A stretch of DNA of 64,000 bases from Streptosporangium brasiliense. Lineage in GTDB: Bacteria; Actinomycetota; Actinomycetes; Streptosporangiales; Streptosporangiaceae. The position numbers and the translations under genes are program-made. Under the pieces are notes generated by a model. The model had not been told where the DNA came from and ran no database searches. It was given only the letters and a program-made list of their open reading frames with translations. How positions within the stretch are numbered: position 1 is the stretch's first letter; every line of letters starts with the position of its first letter. This document shows, piece by piece, positions 28,592-36,962 of this stretch. The stretch spans positions 620,001 through 684,000 of the forward strand of contig NZ_JAUSRB010000001.1 of assembly GCF_030811595.1 (NCBI RefSeq), given 5' to 3'.

Positions 28592-28597
28592 TAGAAT
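28592..28597 (+). promoter_or_regulatory. Putative -10 hexamer of the SDR gene
   Basis: TAGAAT at 28592-28597 would start RNA near 28604, leaving an 80-nt leader with AGGAGG at 28673-28678 before ATG 28685. Confidence 0.45.
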
Positions 28598-28684
28598 CTC
28601 ATTCTGTGCGTTCCGCGCCCCGGGGCTCCCAGGTGAGCCCGGTGCGTGGGCGCGGCGAGTCCGGTGCGCAAGAGGAGGATCTGG

Positions 28685-29443
28685 ATGCTGGACCGATTCC
28701 GGCTGGACGGCAAGGTCGCGATCGTCACCGGCGCCTCCTCGGGGCTCGGCGTCGCGTTCGCGCGGGGCCTGGCCGAGGCGGGCGCGGACATCGTGATCGG
28801 CGCCCGCCGCAAGGACCGCCTTGAGGAGACCCGGCGCCTGGTCGAGGAGACCGGCAGGCGGTGTGTGGCCGTGGTGACCGACGTGACCAGCCCCGAAGAC
28901 TGCCAGGCGCTGGTCGAGGCGGCGGTCACCGAGCTGGGCGCGGTGGACATTCTGATCAACAACGCCGGTGTCGGTACGGCGGTGCCCGCGCTCAAGGAGA
29001 CGCCCGAGCAGTTCCGGCAGGTCGTGGAGATCAACCTGCACGGCACCTACTGGATGGCGCAGGCCTGTGCCCGGGTCATGAAGCCGGGCTCCTCGATCGT
29101 CAACATCGGCAGCGTCCTGGGGGAGACCACGGCCGGACTGCCGCAGGCCGCCTACAGCGCCTCCAAGGCCGCGGTCGTCGGGCTCACCCGCGACCTGGCC
29201 CAGCAGTGGACCGGCCGGCGCGGCATCCGGGTCAACTGCGTCGAGCCCGGCTTCTTCGCCTCGGAGATGACCGAGCAGTACGCCGAGGGATACATGGCGT
29301 GGCAGCTCGAACACCGCGTCCTGATGAAGCGTCCCGGTGACCCGGCCGAGCTCGTCGCGGCGGCGGTCTTCCTCGCCTCCGACGCCGGCTCCTACGTGAC
29401 CGGGGCGGTGATCCCGGTGGACGGCGGCATCCTCGTCACCTGA
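28685..29443 (+). CDS. Short-chain dehydrogenase/reductase (SDR)
   Basis: A 252-residue classical SDR. TGASSGLG near the N-terminus binds NAD(P), NNAG is the structural motif, and YSASK with a preceding Ser gives the catalytic triad. VDGGILVT is the typical C-terminus. It is cytosolic and reduces or oxidises an alcohol/ketone of unknown identity. ATG 28685 is preceded by AGGAGG at ideal spacing. A cupin gene follows 99 bp later on the same strand. Confidence 0.9.
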   Translation: MLDRFRLDGKVAIVTGASSGLGVAFARGLAEAGADIVIGARRKDRLEETRRLVEETGRRCVAVVTDVTSPEDCQALVEAAVTELGAVDILINNAGVGTAVPALKETPEQFRQVVEINLHGTYWMAQACARVMKPGSSIVNIGSVLGETTAGLPQAAYSASKAAVVGLTRDLAQQWTGRRGIRVNCVEPGFFASEMTEQYAEGYMAWQLEHRVLMKRPGDPAELVAAAVFLASDAGSYVTGAVIPVDGGILVT

Positions 29444-29542
29444 GCCTCCCGGGCACCGAAGGTAATCGTATTCTCCCGGTTAAGTGTCCGGTTCCGTGGA
29501 GCACGCGGATCCGTTACGCACGTGTGCAAGAGTTCCCGTCAT

Positions 29543-29929
29543 ATGACGGAAGCGGATGGAGGCATCTTGCTGGAGATCGACCGGCTCGGCGCGATCGTTC
29601 GCGACGAGCGCCCCTGGGGTGGCTTCGAGCGTTACACGCTCAACGAGACGTCCACCGTGAAGATCATTGACGTGGCGCCCGGGCAGCGGCTCAGCCTGCA
29701 GCGGCACGAGCACCGGGACGAGCTGTGGGTGGCCCTCGACCCCGGCGCGGTGTTCGAGATCGACGGTGAGCGGATCGAGCCCTCGGTCGGCGACCGCGTG
29801 CTCATCCGGGCGGGCCAGACCCACCGCCTCAGCTCCGCCGGCCAGGCCACCAGGATCCTGGAGATCGCCTTCGGCCACTTCGACGAGGACGACATCGAGC
29901 GTCTCGAAGACTCCTACGGGCGGATCTGA
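29543..29929 (+). CDS. Cupin-domain protein, mannose-6-phosphate isomerase type II-like
   Basis: A 128-residue single cupin resembling the C-terminal cupin of type II phosphomannose isomerases. The family opening RPWGGFERY is present, then RLSLQRHEHRDELWVAL supplies the metal-binding His/His/Glu set and GDRVLIRAGQTHRLSS the last His. Free-standing members are common in actinobacteria and their substrate is uncertain. ATG 29543 is taken; GTG 29522 in frame would add seven residues. No sugar-nucleotide gene is nearby. Confidence 0.82.
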   Translation: MTEADGGILLEIDRLGAIVRDERPWGGFERYTLNETSTVKIIDVAPGQRLSLQRHEHRDELWVALDPGAVFEIDGERIEPSVGDRVLIRAGQTHRLSSAGQATRILEIAFGHFDEDDIERLEDSYGRI

Positions 29930-29998
29930 GGCGTCCCGGGCGGGGGCTCACGCGATCCGTTCGATATATGGGGTAATTTGCCACTTCATGGGTAGTCA

Positions 29999-30688
29999 AT
30001 GCGCGTGAGAGGTGGCAGAGTGCGGTCGGCGCTGGGACGAGGTGCGGTCGCCGCGGCGACCGCGTTCACATTGGCGGGCTGCGGCCTCGTGGGGCAGGGG
30101 GCCGACGGCCGGCTCGCCGACCAGGGGACCTCCGCTGCCTCGGCGCTCAAGAGCCTGGAGAAGTTGCAGGTCAAGGGCCGTGCCCCGATGACCGGGTTCG
30201 ACCGGGAGAAGTTCGGTCCCGCCTGGTCGGATGTCGACCACAACGGCTGTGACACCCGTAACGACATCCTCAAGCGCGACCTCAAGGATGAGACGTTCAG
30301 ACCGGGCACCCATGACTGCATCGTGCTGAGCGGGGTCCTCGACGACCCCTACAGCGGCAAGACCATCAAGTTCGAGCGCGGCCAGAAGACCAGCATGGCG
30401 GTGCAGATCGACCACGTGGTCGCCCTCGCCGACGCGTGGCAGAAGGGCGCCCAGCAGTGGCCGGCGAGCAAGCGCAAGGAGCTCGCCAACGACCCGCTCA
30501 ACCTGCTGGCCGCCGACGGCCCGCTGAACGGCCAGAAGGGCGCCGGTGACGCGGCGACCTGGCTGCCGCCGCGCCGCGCCTACCGGTGCACCTATGTCTC
30601 GCGCCAGATCGATGTGAAGGTCAAGTACGACCTGTGGGTGACGTCCGCGGAGAAGGACGCCATGAAGGCCGTGCTGAACTCCTGCTGA
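29999..30688 (+). CDS. Lipoprotein HNH endonuclease (DUF1524-like)
   Basis: A 229-residue secreted nuclease-like protein. The signal peptide ends in the lipobox LAGC (Cys28), so it should be anchored outside the membrane. The HNH/DUF1524 core has Asp138-His139 in QIDHVVALADAW followed by NDPLNLLAADGPLNGQKG, the usual His/Asn metal-binding arrangement, and a terminal Cys. Surface nucleases of this type are widespread in actinobacteria; the role (nutrient DNA, defence or DNA uptake) is not known. Its stop touches the convergent PepSY gene with no gap. Confidence 0.85.
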   Translation: MRVRGGRVRSALGRGAVAAATAFTLAGCGLVGQGADGRLADQGTSAASALKSLEKLQVKGRAPMTGFDREKFGPAWSDVDHNGCDTRNDILKRDLKDETFRPGTHDCIVLSGVLDDPYSGKTIKFERGQKTSMAVQIDHVVALADAWQKGAQQWPASKRKELANDPLNLLAADGPLNGQKGAGDAATWLPPRRAYRCTYVSRQIDVKVKYDLWVTSAEKDAMKAVLNSC

Positions 30689-31027
30689 TCACTCCCGGTG
30701 GTCGCGCTTGAGCCTGATGATCTCACCGGTCGTGGCCGACACGTGGACGTCGTACTCCCAGTCGTTCCTGCGCAGCTCGACCTTCCAGACGGCCTGGCCG
30801 TACTCCCACTCGCGCTCGACCTTGGTCACGCGCCCGCCGAGGACGCGCTTGCGGGCGATCTCGGCGGCCTTGTAGTAGGAGATGTCCGTCACGGCGGCCG
30901 GCGCGGTGGCGGCGGACACGGTGGCGGAGGAGGCGGCCCGGCCCGCGGCGAGGGCGGTGCCGCCCCCGCCGGCCAGGAGGGCCGCGGTTCCGATGGTCGC
31001 GATGGCGATCGCGGTGATCTGTTTCAT
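30689..31027 (-). CDS. Secreted PepSY-domain protein
   Basis: A 112-residue protein with a signal peptide (MKQITAIAIATIGTAALLAG, cleavage probably after ALAAG). One PepSY domain follows (YYKAAEIARKRVLGGRVTKVE to WKVELRRNDWEYDVHVSATTGEIIRL). PepSY modules often inhibit or bind extracellular proteases or act as envelope sensors. It abuts the HNH gene convergently and precedes no obvious partner. ATG 31027 is chosen because the signal sequence begins there; the longer open frame lacks sense. Confidence 0.85.
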   Translation of the reverse strand: MKQITAIAIATIGTAALLAGGGGTALAAGRAASSATVSAATAPAAVTDISYYKAAEIARKRVLGGRVTKVEREWEYGQAVWKVELRRNDWEYDVHVSATTGEIIRLKRDHRE

Positions 31028-31114
31028 GGATCTAGATCTGCCGCGATCAAGATAGGGCCGTGCTAAGCCTCCGCTAAAAAGAGCGTCACGTCTGCGCCGG
31101 CGCACCGCCCCGCG

Positions 31115-31135
31115 CCGGCCCCAGCCGCGGGCCGG
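31115..31135 (-). terminator. Hairpin after the pirin gene
   Basis: CCGGCCC (31115-31121) pairs perfectly with GGGCCGG (31129-31135) over 7 nt, 36 nt past the pirin stop on the minus strand. Confidence 0.5.
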
Positions 31136-31138
31136 TCG

Positions 31139-31208
31139 GCGGACGCGGCCCCTGGGTTTTGGCCGGGTCGTCAGCGGACGCGGCCCCTGGGCTTCAGCTG
31201 GGTCGTCG
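31139..31208. repeat. 35-bp tandem duplication at the 3' end of the pirin gene
   Basis: The segment starting gcggacgcggcccctggg occurs at 31139 and again at 31174, 35 bp apart, with about four differences. The second copy encodes the last residues of pirin and its stop; the first lies just beyond the stop. Confidence 0.75.
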
Positions 31209-32112
31209 GCAGGGCGGGGGCCGGCAGCGGGGCGCCGTCGAATCCCCGGACGGTGCCGAAGACCCCGTCCTCCGCACCCTCCGCCCACTCCTGCCGGAAG
31301 GCGACGATCTCGTCGTGGCTGCGGCCGATGAAGTTCCACCACATCACGATCTCCTCGTCGAACGGCTCGCCGCCCAGCAGCAGGAGGCGGCCCTGCCCGC
31401 GCAGCCGCAGCTCCGGCCGGCCGGAGCCGAGGTACAGCAGCGCCCCGCGCTCCAGCCGTGAGCCGGCCGCCTCGACGTCGCCGGACAGCAGGAGAGCCGC
31501 GTGCTCGAAGCCGGGCTCCAAGGGCAGGTCGGCGCCGCCGGACAGCGTGATCTCCGCGCCGACCAGCGGCGTGTAGGCGCGGGCCGGGGAGACGGCGCCG
31601 CCCAGCGATCCCATGATCACGGTGATCCGCGCGTCACCCTCCTCCAGGACCGGCAGGTCGGCGTGGTGCTCGAAGTGCGGGGCCGTGTGCCGGTCGCCGT
31701 CGGGCAGGGCCACCCAGAGCTGCACGCCGTGCAGCAGCGCCTCGGCCGACTCCTCCGAGTGGGAGATGCCGCGCCCCGCCGTCATCAGGTTGAGCTGGCC
31801 CGGCCGCACCTCCTGCAGGCTGCCGAGGCTGTCGCGGTGCAGCACCTCACCCGAGAGCAGCCAGGTGACCGTCTGCAGCCCGGTGTGCGGGTGCGGCGGC
31901 ACGCGCATGGCCGCGATCTCGGGACCGTAGTCGTCGAGAAAGCACCACGCGCCGACCATCCGCCGCCCCCGGCTGGGCAGCGTGCGGGTGACCGTCATCG
32001 CGCGTGGCCCGCCCAGCGCCACCGCGTGGCCGGTCAGCCGCTCGACGACCGGCCTGGCCGCGGCGGTCGCGGTGCACCGGGTCTCCCTCGGGACTGTTTC
32101 CAGGTTGCTCAT
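31171..32112 (-). CDS. Pirin family protein
   Basis: A 313-residue bicupin. The N-terminal pirin domain has FLDDYGPEIAAMRVPPHPHTGLQ with the metal-ligand histidines and ISHSEES. The C-terminal cupin continues through RLLLLGGEPFDEEIVMWWNF, and both are family hallmarks. Bacterial pirins include quercetinases and regulators of pyruvate metabolism; neither can be chosen here. TACAGT lies exactly 6 nt before ATG 32112, suggesting a leaderless mRNA. The C-terminal tail is partly duplicated downstream of the stop. Confidence 0.9.
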   Translation of the reverse strand: MSNLETVPRETRCTATAAARPVVERLTGHAVALGGPRAMTVTRTLPSRGRRMVGAWCFLDDYGPEIAAMRVPPHPHTGLQTVTWLLSGEVLHRDSLGSLQEVRPGQLNLMTAGRGISHSEESAEALLHGVQLWVALPDGDRHTAPHFEHHADLPVLEEGDARITVIMGSLGGAVSPARAYTPLVGAEITLSGGADLPLEPGFEHAALLLSGDVEAAGSRLERGALLYLGSGRPELRLRGQGRLLLLGGEPFDEEIVMWWNFIGRSHDEIVAFRQEWAEGAEDGVFGTVRGFDGAPLPAPALPTTQLKPRGRVR

Positions 32113-32118
32113 CCCCTG

Positions 32119-32124
32119 ACTGTA
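32119..32124 (-). promoter_or_regulatory. Putative -10 hexamer of the pirin gene (leaderless)
   Basis: TACAGT on the minus strand, 6 nt before ATG 32112. Confidence 0.45.
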
Positions 32125-32179
32125 CGGCTCGCGGGAGCGTCAGCCGGCCGCCGAGACCGCCCGCCCCGGCCCGGCCGGC

Positions 32180-33277
32180 TCACCCGGTCTTGCCCACCGG
32201 CTCCGGGCAGGTGGAGGCCGTGTCCGCCGCCAGCTCGGGCGCGTCGGGCGGGGAGTCGGCCACGGTGACCGAGAGCTGGGCGGTCGAGGCGACCAGGCTG
32301 CCCACCGGGGACTTGGCCGTCTTCTCGTCGACCACCACGCCCCGCTCGCCCAGGAGCTCGTAGGTGTCCGGGTCGAAGATCAGGTCCTCCCGCACGCCCG
32401 CGGAGACCCGGCCCACGCCGATGCCCCGGCGGCCCGCCGCGTCTTCGGCGTCCCGTACGACGTCGACCCCGGGGATCGTCCCCACGGCCTGGAACAGCGC
32501 CGCCCGCTGCGCCGGGGGAAGGTAGTTCTCCCGCAGCATGTCGCCGGCGGCGGTCCACGCGGCCCCGTCCTTGGAGTTGCCGCCGCGCTCGCCCGTGTAG
32601 AGGTGGGCGCGCATCCCCTCGGCGTCGGCGGGCAGCTTCTTCAGGCTGGCGTAGTCGGTGCGCAGGTGGTCGGGGGCCTTCCCGCAGATCGGCAGCCGGC
32701 TCCACTCGGTGCCGCTGTCGCGGTGGGCCTCCGGCGGGACGGGCCAGCCGGGATAGGCGCGCGGCTCCAGATGTTCGATCCTCAGCGCGCCGTCCTTCTC
32801 CCCGTTGGCGGACTGCCAGATGGCCCGCTTGGTCCGGTAGAGATACCGCCACTCGGTCTGCGTGTTGCCGTCGGCGTCGGTGCCCATGCCTCCGAACGCG
32901 CCGTACATCGTCTGCGACTCGACCTTGACGAACTGGTCGTCACGCGGTTCGAGGTCGCTGCGCGCGGCCGCCCGCGCGGCCCTGCCGAGCACCTCGGTCG
33001 CCGACATGGGGGCGATCTTGGGCATCGCCACCACCACCTCGGCGCCGCCTATCTGCGGCTCCGGCGCCCGCACCGTGACCGTCACGGCCACGGTGGCCGC
33101 CACCGCGAGCGCTCCGGCCAGTGCCACCGCGTAGGGCCTGCGCCACAGCGGCCCGCGGCCCGCGGTGGCCGTGGTGGCCGCGGCCAGCCTCCGCCGGGCC
33201 GCGTTCTTCGCCTCCTGGCCGTACGGCGGCGCGTCCGGGCGGATGCCGGCCATCATCTCGATCTCGTCGTTGTTCAT
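32180..33277 (-). CDS. CU044_5270 family membrane protein (sigma-factor partner)
   Basis: A 365-residue protein with a short cytoplasmic N-terminus (about 45 residues), one membrane helix (PYAVALAGALAVAATVAVTV) and a large extracytoplasmic domain. It matches the CU044_5270 family, usually encoded directly after an ECF sigma factor. It lacks the HxxxCxxC zinc motif of ZAS anti-sigma factors. Its ATG overlaps the sigma gene stop by 4 nt. A membrane sensor or anti-sigma role is inferred from this position; no biochemical function is established. Confidence 0.82.
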   Translation of the reverse strand: MNNDEIEMMAGIRPDAPPYGQEAKNAARRRLAAATTATAGRGPLWRRPYAVALAGALAVAATVAVTVTVRAPEPQIGGAEVVVAMPKIAPMSATEVLGRAARAAARSDLEPRDDQFVKVESQTMYGAFGGMGTDADGNTQTEWRYLYRTKRAIWQSANGEKDGALRIEHLEPRAYPGWPVPPEAHRDSGTEWSRLPICGKAPDHLRTDYASLKKLPADAEGMRAHLYTGERGGNSKDGAAWTAAGDMLRENYLPPAQRAALFQAVGTIPGVDVVRDAEDAAGRRGIGVGRVSAGVREDLIFDPDTYELLGERGVVVDEKTAKSPVGSLVASTAQLSVTVADSPPDAPELAADTASTCPEPVGKTG

Positions 33278-33921
33278 GCGTGCGACTCCAGTGAGCGGCG
33301 GATCTTGGTCCGGGTGCGGGAGAGCCGGGACCGCACGGTCCCGATCGGGATGCCGAGCGCCTGGGCGGCCTCCTCGTAGGTCAGTTCGGCCCAGGCCACC
33401 AGCAGGAGCAGGTCCCGCTCGGCGGAGCTGAGCCCGGCCAGCGCGGCGGCCAGCGCGGGCCGGAGCCGGGCGGCGGTGACCCGCTCGGCGCTGCGCTCCT
33501 CGAACTCGGCCGCCGGTTCCGGGGCCTGTCGGGCCAGTGCCTTGAGCCTGCGGACCTCGGCCCTGCGGTGGCCGGAGATCAGGTTCGAGGCGATGCCGTA
33601 CAGCCAGGGTCTGGCGTCGGTCCTGCGCAGGTCGTAGCGGGCCCGTTTGCGGAACGCGACCAGGAACGTCTCGGCCGTCACGTCGTCGGCCGTGGTGACG
33701 TCCTCCAGCCGCCGCGCCGCATACCGATGGATCTCGTCGGCGTGCCGGTCGAAGAGCCCGGCGAACCTGTCGGGATCCGCCAGAGACTCCTTGATCAGCG
33801 CCGCGTCATCGGAGGGCGGAGGCAGCGTGGGCACTCCGGCCTGTTGGGGGAGCGCCAGCGTCACCACCCGTTTCGTCCAGTCATCAGGAGAGTTCCTTCC
33901 GGGGCGCGTCCGCGCCCTCAC
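33274..33921 (-). CDS. ECF-type RNA polymerase sigma factor
   Basis: A 215-residue sigma-70 family factor. Region 2 spans about residues 50-115 (FAGLFDRHADEIHRYAARRL, DVTAETFLVAFRKRARYD, RPWLYGIASNLI). Region 4 is near the end (LTYEEAAQALGIPIGTVRSRLSRTRTKI). The first 35 residues look unconserved, so the true start may be GTG 33867 or 33864. It is coupled to the CU044_5270 membrane protein, the typical arrangement for envelope-signal ECF systems. Confidence 0.88.
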   Translation of the reverse strand: MRARTRPGRNSPDDWTKRVVTLALPQQAGVPTLPPPSDDAALIKESLADPDRFAGLFDRHADEIHRYAARRLEDVTTADDVTAETFLVAFRKRARYDLRRTDARPWLYGIASNLISGHRRAEVRRLKALARQAPEPAAEFEERSAERVTAARLRPALAAALAGLSSAERDLLLLVAWAELTYEEAAQALGIPIGTVRSRLSRTRTKIRRSLESHA

Positions 33922-33991
33922 CCCTACTCCGCCGCTCGGCGTCCCCCGGTTCCCGCCCGGCGGGGGCCTGCCGGACGCCGCCGGGCGGCAC

Positions 33992-33997
33992 TAGGAT
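33992..33997 (+). promoter_or_regulatory. Putative -10 hexamer of the SPFH lipoprotein gene
   Basis: TAGGAT would start RNA near 34004; GGGAGAGG then lies just before ATG 34033, so this transcript has a leader. Confidence 0.4.
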
Positions 33998-34032
33998 CCG
34001 CCTTCGGTGAACCGGGAGCAAAGGGAGAGGCG

Positions 34033-34965
34033 ATGAGCGCGCAGAAGGCGCAGAAGACCGGCGGCCGGCGGCTGCTGCTGAAGGGGTTCCTGCTGGCGGT
34101 CGCCGTGGTGGTGGTCTCCGGCTTCGTCCTCAGCGGGTGCTCCCGGGTGAGCACCCAGCCCGACGAGATGGTCCTGCACTACGCGGGCGGCACCTTCGAG
34201 GCCATCAAGTTCGAGAAATGCATCAACCCCTCCAGCGGCGCCACGCTGCTCGGCCCCGGCGACACGGGCTACTCCTACCCGTTCGGCCAGCGGACCTTCG
34301 ACTTCACCGGGGCCGAGGACGCCGAGTCCAAGCCGCTGTCGGTGGTCTCCAAGGACAACGTCGAGATGACCGTGTCCGGGGTGGCGACGTTCACGCTGAA
34401 CACCGAGTGCAAGACGCTGCAGCGCTTCCACGAGAAGATCGGGCTGAAGTACCGCGCCTACTACGAGGACGGCGAGTCGGAGGGGTGGCGGCGGATGCTC
34501 AACATCTACCTGCGGGTGCCGCTGGACCGGGCGCTGGACGCCGCGTCCCAGGAGTTCGAGTGGCGGGGGCTGTTCAACGACCCCAAGGTGAAGCAGGCAT
34601 GGGAGGCGCGGGTCGGGGTGCTGGCCCGGGAGTTCATCAAGGAGACGGCCGGGGCCGACTACTTCTGCAACCAGAACTACTCCGGCGGCGGTGACTGCGG
34701 CGACATCTCCCTGACGATCCAGAAGCCCGAGCCGCCGGAGGCCCTGGTGAGCGCGCTCGCCTCCGAGCAGGCCGCCAAGGCGGAGAACATCGCCCAGGCC
34801 CAGCGCAACGCCAAGGTCCGCACCGAGCTCGAATCCATCAAGGACCTCGTCAAGGTCCTCGGCCCGCAGGGCGCCGTGCTCTGGCAGGCCATCCAGAAGG
34901 GGCAGGTGTCGGTGGTCCCGGTCCCGCAGGGCAGCAACCTCAACATCACCCCGCAGAACCGCTAG
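34033..34965 (+). CDS. SPFH/band 7 domain lipoprotein
   Basis: A 310-residue prohibitin-like protein. A basic N-terminus and helix (LLLKGFLLAVAVVVVSGFVL) end in the lipobox LSGC, so Cys36 may be lipidated. The SPFH core follows (KPLSVVSKDNVEMTVSGVAT, LKYRAYYEDGESEGWRRML, FEWRGLFNDPKVKQAWEARV), then an Ala/Glu-rich coiled helix (ASEQAAKAENIAQAQRNAKV). SPFH proteins scaffold membrane microdomains. A predicted lipid anchor is an unusual topology for the family. It is divergent from the sigma factor gene. Confidence 0.85.
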   Translation: MSAQKAQKTGGRRLLLKGFLLAVAVVVVSGFVLSGCSRVSTQPDEMVLHYAGGTFEAIKFEKCINPSSGATLLGPGDTGYSYPFGQRTFDFTGAEDAESKPLSVVSKDNVEMTVSGVATFTLNTECKTLQRFHEKIGLKYRAYYEDGESEGWRRMLNIYLRVPLDRALDAASQEFEWRGLFNDPKVKQAWEARVGVLAREFIKETAGADYFCNQNYSGGGDCGDISLTIQKPEPPEALVSALASEQAAKAENIAQAQRNAKVRTELESIKDLVKVLGPQGAVLWQAIQKGQVSVVPVPQGSNLNITPQNR

Positions 34966-35076
34966 CGACCCCGCGCGGCCGGCGGGACGTACGGCCCGCG
35001 CCGCCGCTCGGCGGGCGGCCGGTCCGGGGCCGCGCGCTCCGGCCGCCCCCGTCGGCTGGGCCGGGTGTCAGCGCGT

Positions 35077-35718
35077 CTACCGGGGGCCGAGCGTCAGCAC
35101 GCCGCGTTCGAACGCCACCGCCACGGCGGCCGCGCGGTCGTTCACGCCGAGCTTGGCGTAGATGTGCAGCAGGTGGGTCTTGACCGTCGCCTCGCTGATG
35201 AACAGGCGGCGGGCGGCCTCCCGGTTGGTGGCCCCCCGGGCGATCAGGCCGAGGACCTCCAGCTCGCGCGGGCTCAGCGGCTCCACGGGGGTCCGCATCC
35301 GGCCGAGGAGGCGGGTCGCCACCGACGGGGAGAGTACGGCCTCGCCGCGGGCCGCCGACTGGACCGCCCGGATCAGATCCTCCTGCGGCGCGTCTTTGAG
35401 CAGGTAGCCGGTGGCTCCCGCCTCGACGGCGGGCAGGACGTCGCTGTCGGTGTCGTAGGTGGTGAGCACGAGGACGCCCGCCGTGACGCCGCGCTCGGTC
35501 AGCCGTCTGATCGCCGTCACACCGTCCATCCGGGGCATCCGCAGATCCATCAGGATCACGTCGGGGCGCAGCTCCTCGGCGAGGGCGACCGCCTCGGCCC
35601 CATCGCCGGCCTCGCCGACCACCTCGAACCGCGGATCGCGGCTGAACATGCCGCGCAGGCCGTCGCGGACGACGGGATGGTCGTCGGCGACCAGCAGCCG
35701 GATGGGAGGGTCACCCAT
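35077..35718 (-). CDS. NarL/LuxR-type response regulator
   Basis: A 213-residue regulator. Residues 1-120 are the receiver with Asp12-Asp13 and phospho-acceptor Asp58 in VILMDLRMPRMDG, and Lys in LLKDA. Residues about 145-210 are the LuxR-type HTH (LSPRELEVLGLIARGATNRE, EATVKTHLLHIYAKLGV). It overlaps the histidine kinase stop by 8 nt and closes a four-gene unit with the ABC exporter, so it probably controls that exporter. Confidence 0.93.
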   Translation of the reverse strand: MGDPPIRLLVADDHPVVRDGLRGMFSRDPRFEVVGEAGDGAEAVALAEELRPDVILMDLRMPRMDGVTAIRRLTERGVTAGVLVLTTYDTDSDVLPAVEAGATGYLLKDAPQEDLIRAVQSAARGEAVLSPSVATRLLGRMRTPVEPLSPRELEVLGLIARGATNREAARRLFISEATVKTHLLHIYAKLGVNDRAAAVAVAFERGVLTLGPR

Positions 35719-36955
35719 CGCGGGCCTCCAGCGAGATCGCCGGCAGGCTCGCGGAGACGGCGGTGCCCTGACCGGGCTCCGACTCGATCTCCAGCGTCCC
35801 GGCGAGCCTGCTCACCCGCTGCCGCATGGCGGCCAGGCCGAAGCCGCCGCCCGCGCCTGCGGGGCCGGGCCGGAACCCGACGCCGTCGTCACGGACGTCC
35901 AACGTGATCACCTCGCCCATGTAGGAGAGCGTAAGCCCGACCCGGGAGGCGTGCGCGTGGCCGGCAACGTTGGCCAGCGCCTCCTGCGCCGCGCGCAGCA
36001 GGGTCACCTCGACCTCGGGGTGCAGGGGCCGTGCCGTACCGGTCGTGGCGACCTCGACGGCCACCCCGCTGATGTGCGACCAGCGACGTGCCACGTCCGC
36101 CAGCGCGTCGGGGAGGCGGGCCGTCTCCAGGACCTGCGGGCCCACGGCGTGCACGGTACGGCGGGCCTCGGTGAGACTCTCCCGGGCCAGCCGGACGGCG
36201 TTGTCCAGATGACGCTCCTGTTCGGCGGGGCACTGCCCGGCCTGCCTGGCCGCCTGGACCTGGGTGATGATCCCGGCCAGCCCCTGGGCGATCGTGTCGT
36301 GGATCTCCCGTGCCACCCGCTGGCGCTCGTCCAGCACTCCGGCCTCCCGGGCCTGGACCAGCAACTGCGCGTGCAGCCCGGTGTTCTCCCGCATCGTCGC
36401 CTCCAGCCGGCTGTTGGCCTCGGCCAGCTCCGCGATCATCTCCTTGCGCTGCGCGCTCTGCTCGGCCGTCACCTCTCCCACCAAGCTGAACAGCGCGACC
36501 ATCCCCACGATGGCCCCGACGAACAGCAGGTGGAACAGGGCCGCGGACAGGGTGGCGGGCGGCCCTCCGTAGACGGCGGTCACCGTGATCGCGGCGGTGC
36601 CGGTGACCCCCGCCAGCTTCCAGCTCCCCGGCAGGAACCGCCAGGAGTGCAGGTAGCCGGTGAAGCCGAAGAACGGGATGAACCAGAAGCTCCTGGAGAC
36701 CAGCACCGCGATGAGGACCAGCAGCCCCGCGCAGTAGATCCCCATCAGGAACGGGCGCGCCTGCCCGCCGGGACGCAGGGTCACCATCCACAGGATCCAG
36801 GCGCCGGCCAGCAGGGCGATGGCCGGCGTGCCCAGCCGGTCGGCCCCGGAGCGGCCGTCGGTGAGCCACGCCAGCGCCGTGGAGATCGCCAGCAGCGCGT
36901 AGGGAGCGGCTTCGGTGAGCCGTGCCAGGCGCCGTTCCCAGAGGTCGAGCCGCAT
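35711..36955 (-). CDS. DesK/NarX-type sensor histidine kinase
   Basis: A 414-residue kinase. About six hydrophobic helices in residues 15-160 (APYALLAISTALAWL, IALLAGAWILWMVTL, LFHLLFVGAIVGMVALFSL) form the sensor. A coiled stretch then leads to HisKA_3 (RQRVAREIHDTIAQGLAGII, phospho-His in EIHD). The HATPase part has ANVAGHAHAS and GGFGLAAMRQRV. There is no large external domain, as in cell-envelope-stress kinases. It starts 7 nt after the permease gene and overlaps the regulator. Confidence 0.92.
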   Translation of the reverse strand: MRLDLWERRLARLTEAAPYALLAISTALAWLTDGRSGADRLGTPAIALLAGAWILWMVTLRPGGQARPFLMGIYCAGLLVLIAVLVSRSFWFIPFFGFTGYLHSWRFLPGSWKLAGVTGTAAITVTAVYGGPPATLSAALFHLLFVGAIVGMVALFSLVGEVTAEQSAQRKEMIAELAEANSRLEATMRENTGLHAQLLVQAREAGVLDERQRVAREIHDTIAQGLAGIITQVQAARQAGQCPAEQERHLDNAVRLARESLTEARRTVHAVGPQVLETARLPDALADVARRWSHISGVAVEVATTGTARPLHPEVEVTLLRAAQEALANVAGHAHASRVGLTLSYMGEVITLDVRDDGVGFRPGPAGAGGGFGLAAMRQRVSRLAGTLEIESEPGQGTAVSASLPAISLEARDG

Positions 36956-36962
36956 GTTCCGC

